DNA from: Lachnospiraceae bacterium
GTDB lineage: Bacteria; Bacillota; Clostridia; Lachnospirales; Lachnospiraceae
Assembly: GCA_029068665.1 (NCBI GenBank)
Contig: JAIECC010000026.1
Location: forward strand, 1-7,593
DNA length: 7,593 bases
Reading direction: 5' to 3'
The position numbers were made by a program, and so were the translations under genes. Under the pieces are notes generated by a model that had not been told where the DNA came from, ran no database searches, and was given only the letters and a program-made list of their open reading frames with translations. Below are positions 5,691 to 7,593 of the stretch, in pieces. How positions within the stretch are numbered: position 1 is the first letter of the stretch; the number at the start of each line of letters is the position of its first letter.

Positions 5691-7593
5691 TTCCGGCTGA
5701 GTCTGATGGTCTTGTAGAAAATCAATATATTCCTGTCCCGGAACCGGCTTGGAATATAGAAAGCCCTGGAGATAATCGCAGTGCATTTCTATTAACAGGG
5801 ATGCCATATCATCCGTCTCCACACCTTCTACCACAATTTTTTTATGAAGGGCTTTCAACATTTCAATGGTATGACGCAGGATAATAAAGGCCTCCGGGTC
5901 GCCCATGGCAGACCAGAGAATACTCTTGTCGATTTTAACAATCTGCATTGGCAGATCGATCAGATAGTTAGCGGTGGAAAATCCGGTTCCATAATCGTCC
6001 ATGGAAAAGGAGCCTCCTACATCAATCAACCGGTCCATGTTCCGGCGGAGGGTATCCGCATTCACAGAGCCTGCGGTTTCCGTGATTTCAAAATTAATGC
6101 GGTTAGGAGAAATGCCATAAAGATGCATGATATCAATTAACTGCTGTGCAAGATTCTCCTGTATGCATTGGACAACAGAGAGATTTACCTCTACATATTG
6201 TACACCCAGAGCATGAAGGTCATTGTTTTTCAGGAACTCACATACATTTCGGAATACGATTTCACCAATTTCAATAATCATACCGTTCTGCTCTGCCATG
6301 GGAATAAATTCGTCGGGACTGATATAACCCAGTTCTTCATCCCAAAGCCGGATTAAGGCTTCAGCAGAGGAGAATTCATTTGTCTCCGTATCCAGAATCG
6401 GCTGATAATAAACCTGAAATTCCCGATTCCGAATGGCACGCTTTAGAATGTGAACGATTTGAGTCTCCCGCTTCTTTTCATGCAGGGAAGCTCCGGATGC
6501 CGTGATTACATTTCTGGTCCGGTTTTGAATCAGTTCCTTAAGAGAATACTCGATGGCATTATTGATGTCCTCCGGTGTTTCTGCAAAATCAGGATGATGG
6601 ATGATACAAATCTTCGGTGTTAGTAAGACATCCAGATGCTGCAGGGTAAGGGGAGTCTGAAAATGTGCCTGAACCTCGGAGAGAAAGGCTTCTTCCGAGG
6701 AAGCTCCTTCCAGTATGACAATAAAACGACAATCTGGCAGACGGTAAACATTGGATTTCCCAAAGGCGGTATGCAGATAGGCTATCGTGGAGTCAATCAG
6801 TTCATTACCTGCCTGAACACCCAGAATCTGATTGATGAATTGAAAACCGTCCAATGTAAAGGCAGCTAATGTAAAGGGAAGCCGCTTACGCATATAACGT
6901 TGAATGGTTTCATAAAATGCGTTCTGGTTAAAGCACTGGTTATTTTTATCAATGTAGTAATCCGGATTCTGCAGGGAAATATAGACCTGAGTAAGAAATA
7001 GGGTACAGGCCAGATTTCCCACAAGCTGATTTGGATATATCATCTGGAAAATAACAACCCCGATAATGGCAATATTAAAAAAGATAATGGATACAACCTG
7101 AAAGCCTGAAAGCTTTTTCCGGTACCGAAAAAGAAGAACAATCACGCACAACAGCAGGCAAATAGAATTGATATATAAAACAGTAAAAAGGGGACCATGA
7201 CAATAGGACCGGTTCTCATCAAAATAAATTACCAGTTTTGTAAACGGAGTAGACAATAAAAGTATCAGATCGACAATGGTTACGAATCGGTAGATGGCAC
7301 GATTCAGCAGAGATGATTGATGGGATTTGGTAAGAGTAAGTACATATATGTAGAAAAAAACTGCAATACCATTATAGGATATGAGATACAGGATGTTAAT
7401 ACAATAATGCCATATCAAAGGAAATCTATCCACATGAGACAGGCTGTAAATACTAATCAAATCCGTTGCAGTGGACAGGAGGCAGGAAAAAGCCATACAG
7501 ACATAAATCTTATTCGTCTGGGTCGGGTAGTTCCGGCGCATGAAATAGATGGCAATCAGCATAATTAACAGAAGAAATGCTACGATATCATAA
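5688..7593 (-). CDS. Membrane-bound cyclic-di-GMP phosphodiesterase (degenerate GGDEF + EAL), 5' end outside window
   Basis: This gene is partial. The frame stays open to the right edge, and the residues before the first in-window ATG (7562) continue a hydrophobic helix (YDIVAFLLLIMLIAIYF), so the true start lies beyond 7593. Residue numbers here count from that ATG. About six membrane helices occupy roughly 1-195. A GGDEF-like domain spans about 205-350, but its signature is RLPDCRF (274-280) in place of RLGGDEF, so cyclase activity is not expected. The EAL domain (about 370-615) keeps the catalytic set: E401-A-L, N460 in EVNLS, E492 in FEITE, D522/D523 in MDDYGTGFS, K543 in VKIDKS, E579 in VVEGVET and Q599 in LQGF. 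It should hydrolyse cyclic-di-GMP to pGpG at the membrane, with the degenerate GGDEF perhaps acting as a GTP sensor. It is the upstream gene of a coupled pair with the polymerase. Confidence 0.92.
   Translation of the reverse strand, partial: YDIVAFLLLIMLIAIYFMRRNYPTQTNKIYVCMAFSCLLSTATDLISIYSLSHVDRFPLIWHYCINILYLISYNGIAVFFYIYVLTLTKSHQSSLLNRAIYRFVTIVDLILLLSTPFTKLVIYFDENRSYCHGPLFTVLYINSICLLLCVIVLLFRYRKKLSGFQVVSIIFFNIAIIGVVIFQMIYPNQLVGNLACTLFLTQVYISLQNPDYYIDKNNQCFNQNAFYETIQRYMRKRLPFTLAAFTLDGFQFINQILGVQAGNELIDSTIAYLHTAFGKSNVYRLPDCRFIVILEGASSEEAFLSEVQAHFQTPLTLQHLDVLLTPKICIIHHPDFAETPEDINNAIEYSLKELIQNRTRNVITASGASLHEKKRETQIVHILKRAIRNREFQVYYQPILDTETNEFSSAEALIRLWDEELGYISPDEFIPMAEQNGMIIEIGEIVFRNVCEFLKNNDLHALGVQYVEVNLSVVQCIQENLAQQLIDIMHLYGISPNRINFEITETAGSVNADTLRRNMDRLIDVGGSFSMDDYGTGFSTANYLIDLPMQIVKIDKSILWSAMGDPEAFIILRHTIEMLKALHKKIVVEGVETDDMASLLIEMHCDYLQGFLYSKPVPGQEYIDFLQDHQTQPE

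Noticed and set aside
7317..7562. Taking the ATG at 7562 as the start of the phosphodiesterase gene.
   Set aside because: No ribosome site precedes it, and the open frame upstream continues the first membrane helix to the window edge, so the real start is outside.

Overview
The window looks like a low-to-moderate GC Firmicute chromosome, most likely a gut-type Lachnospiraceae or Clostridiales relative. The reasons are strong AGGAG-type ribosome binding sites, a YafY-type WYL regulator, a ClbS/DfsB-like protein, an SPL-family radical SAM protein and a membrane protein with degenerate GGDEF and intact EAL domains. The assignment rests on protein style and not on a marker gene.

Left edge (1-291): a tRNA-Pro(CGG), missing only its first six bases, reads rightward. 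It is followed by a hairpin, two TGTGGTCAAA direct repeats 20 bp apart, a short perfect palindrome, and a good terminator that serves the leftward genes.

Middle (292-3948): six leftward units. In transcription order they are a WYL-domain regulator (3948-3052), a ClbS/DfsB-like four-helix protein with its own near-consensus promoter (2958-2407), an SPL-like radical SAM protein (2357-1482), a small-molecule flavoprotein with a four-cysteine cluster motif (1422-727), a decapitated DUF4160 remnant (710-579) and an intact DUF2442 gene (549-292). Spacing from ClbS to DUF2442 is tight and no strong terminator was seen before 254-276, so they may form one transcript.

Right part (3949-7593): a small acidic protein of unknown function reads rightward from a divergent intergenic region that holds an imperfect inverted repeat. 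It converges, with one base between the stop codons, on a Y-family DNA polymerase. The polymerase is translationally coupled to an upstream membrane-bound cyclic-di-GMP phosphodiesterase gene, whose 5' end lies beyond the window.

Several products belong to families linked to DNA damage or genotoxin handling (ClbS-like, SPL-like radical SAM, Y-family polymerase, WYL regulator). Whether they act together is inference only. The clearest direct oddities are the DUF4160 truncation beside an intact DUF2442 partner, the phosphodiesterase-polymerase coupling, and a terminator embedded in the 3' coding end of the opposing polymerase gene.
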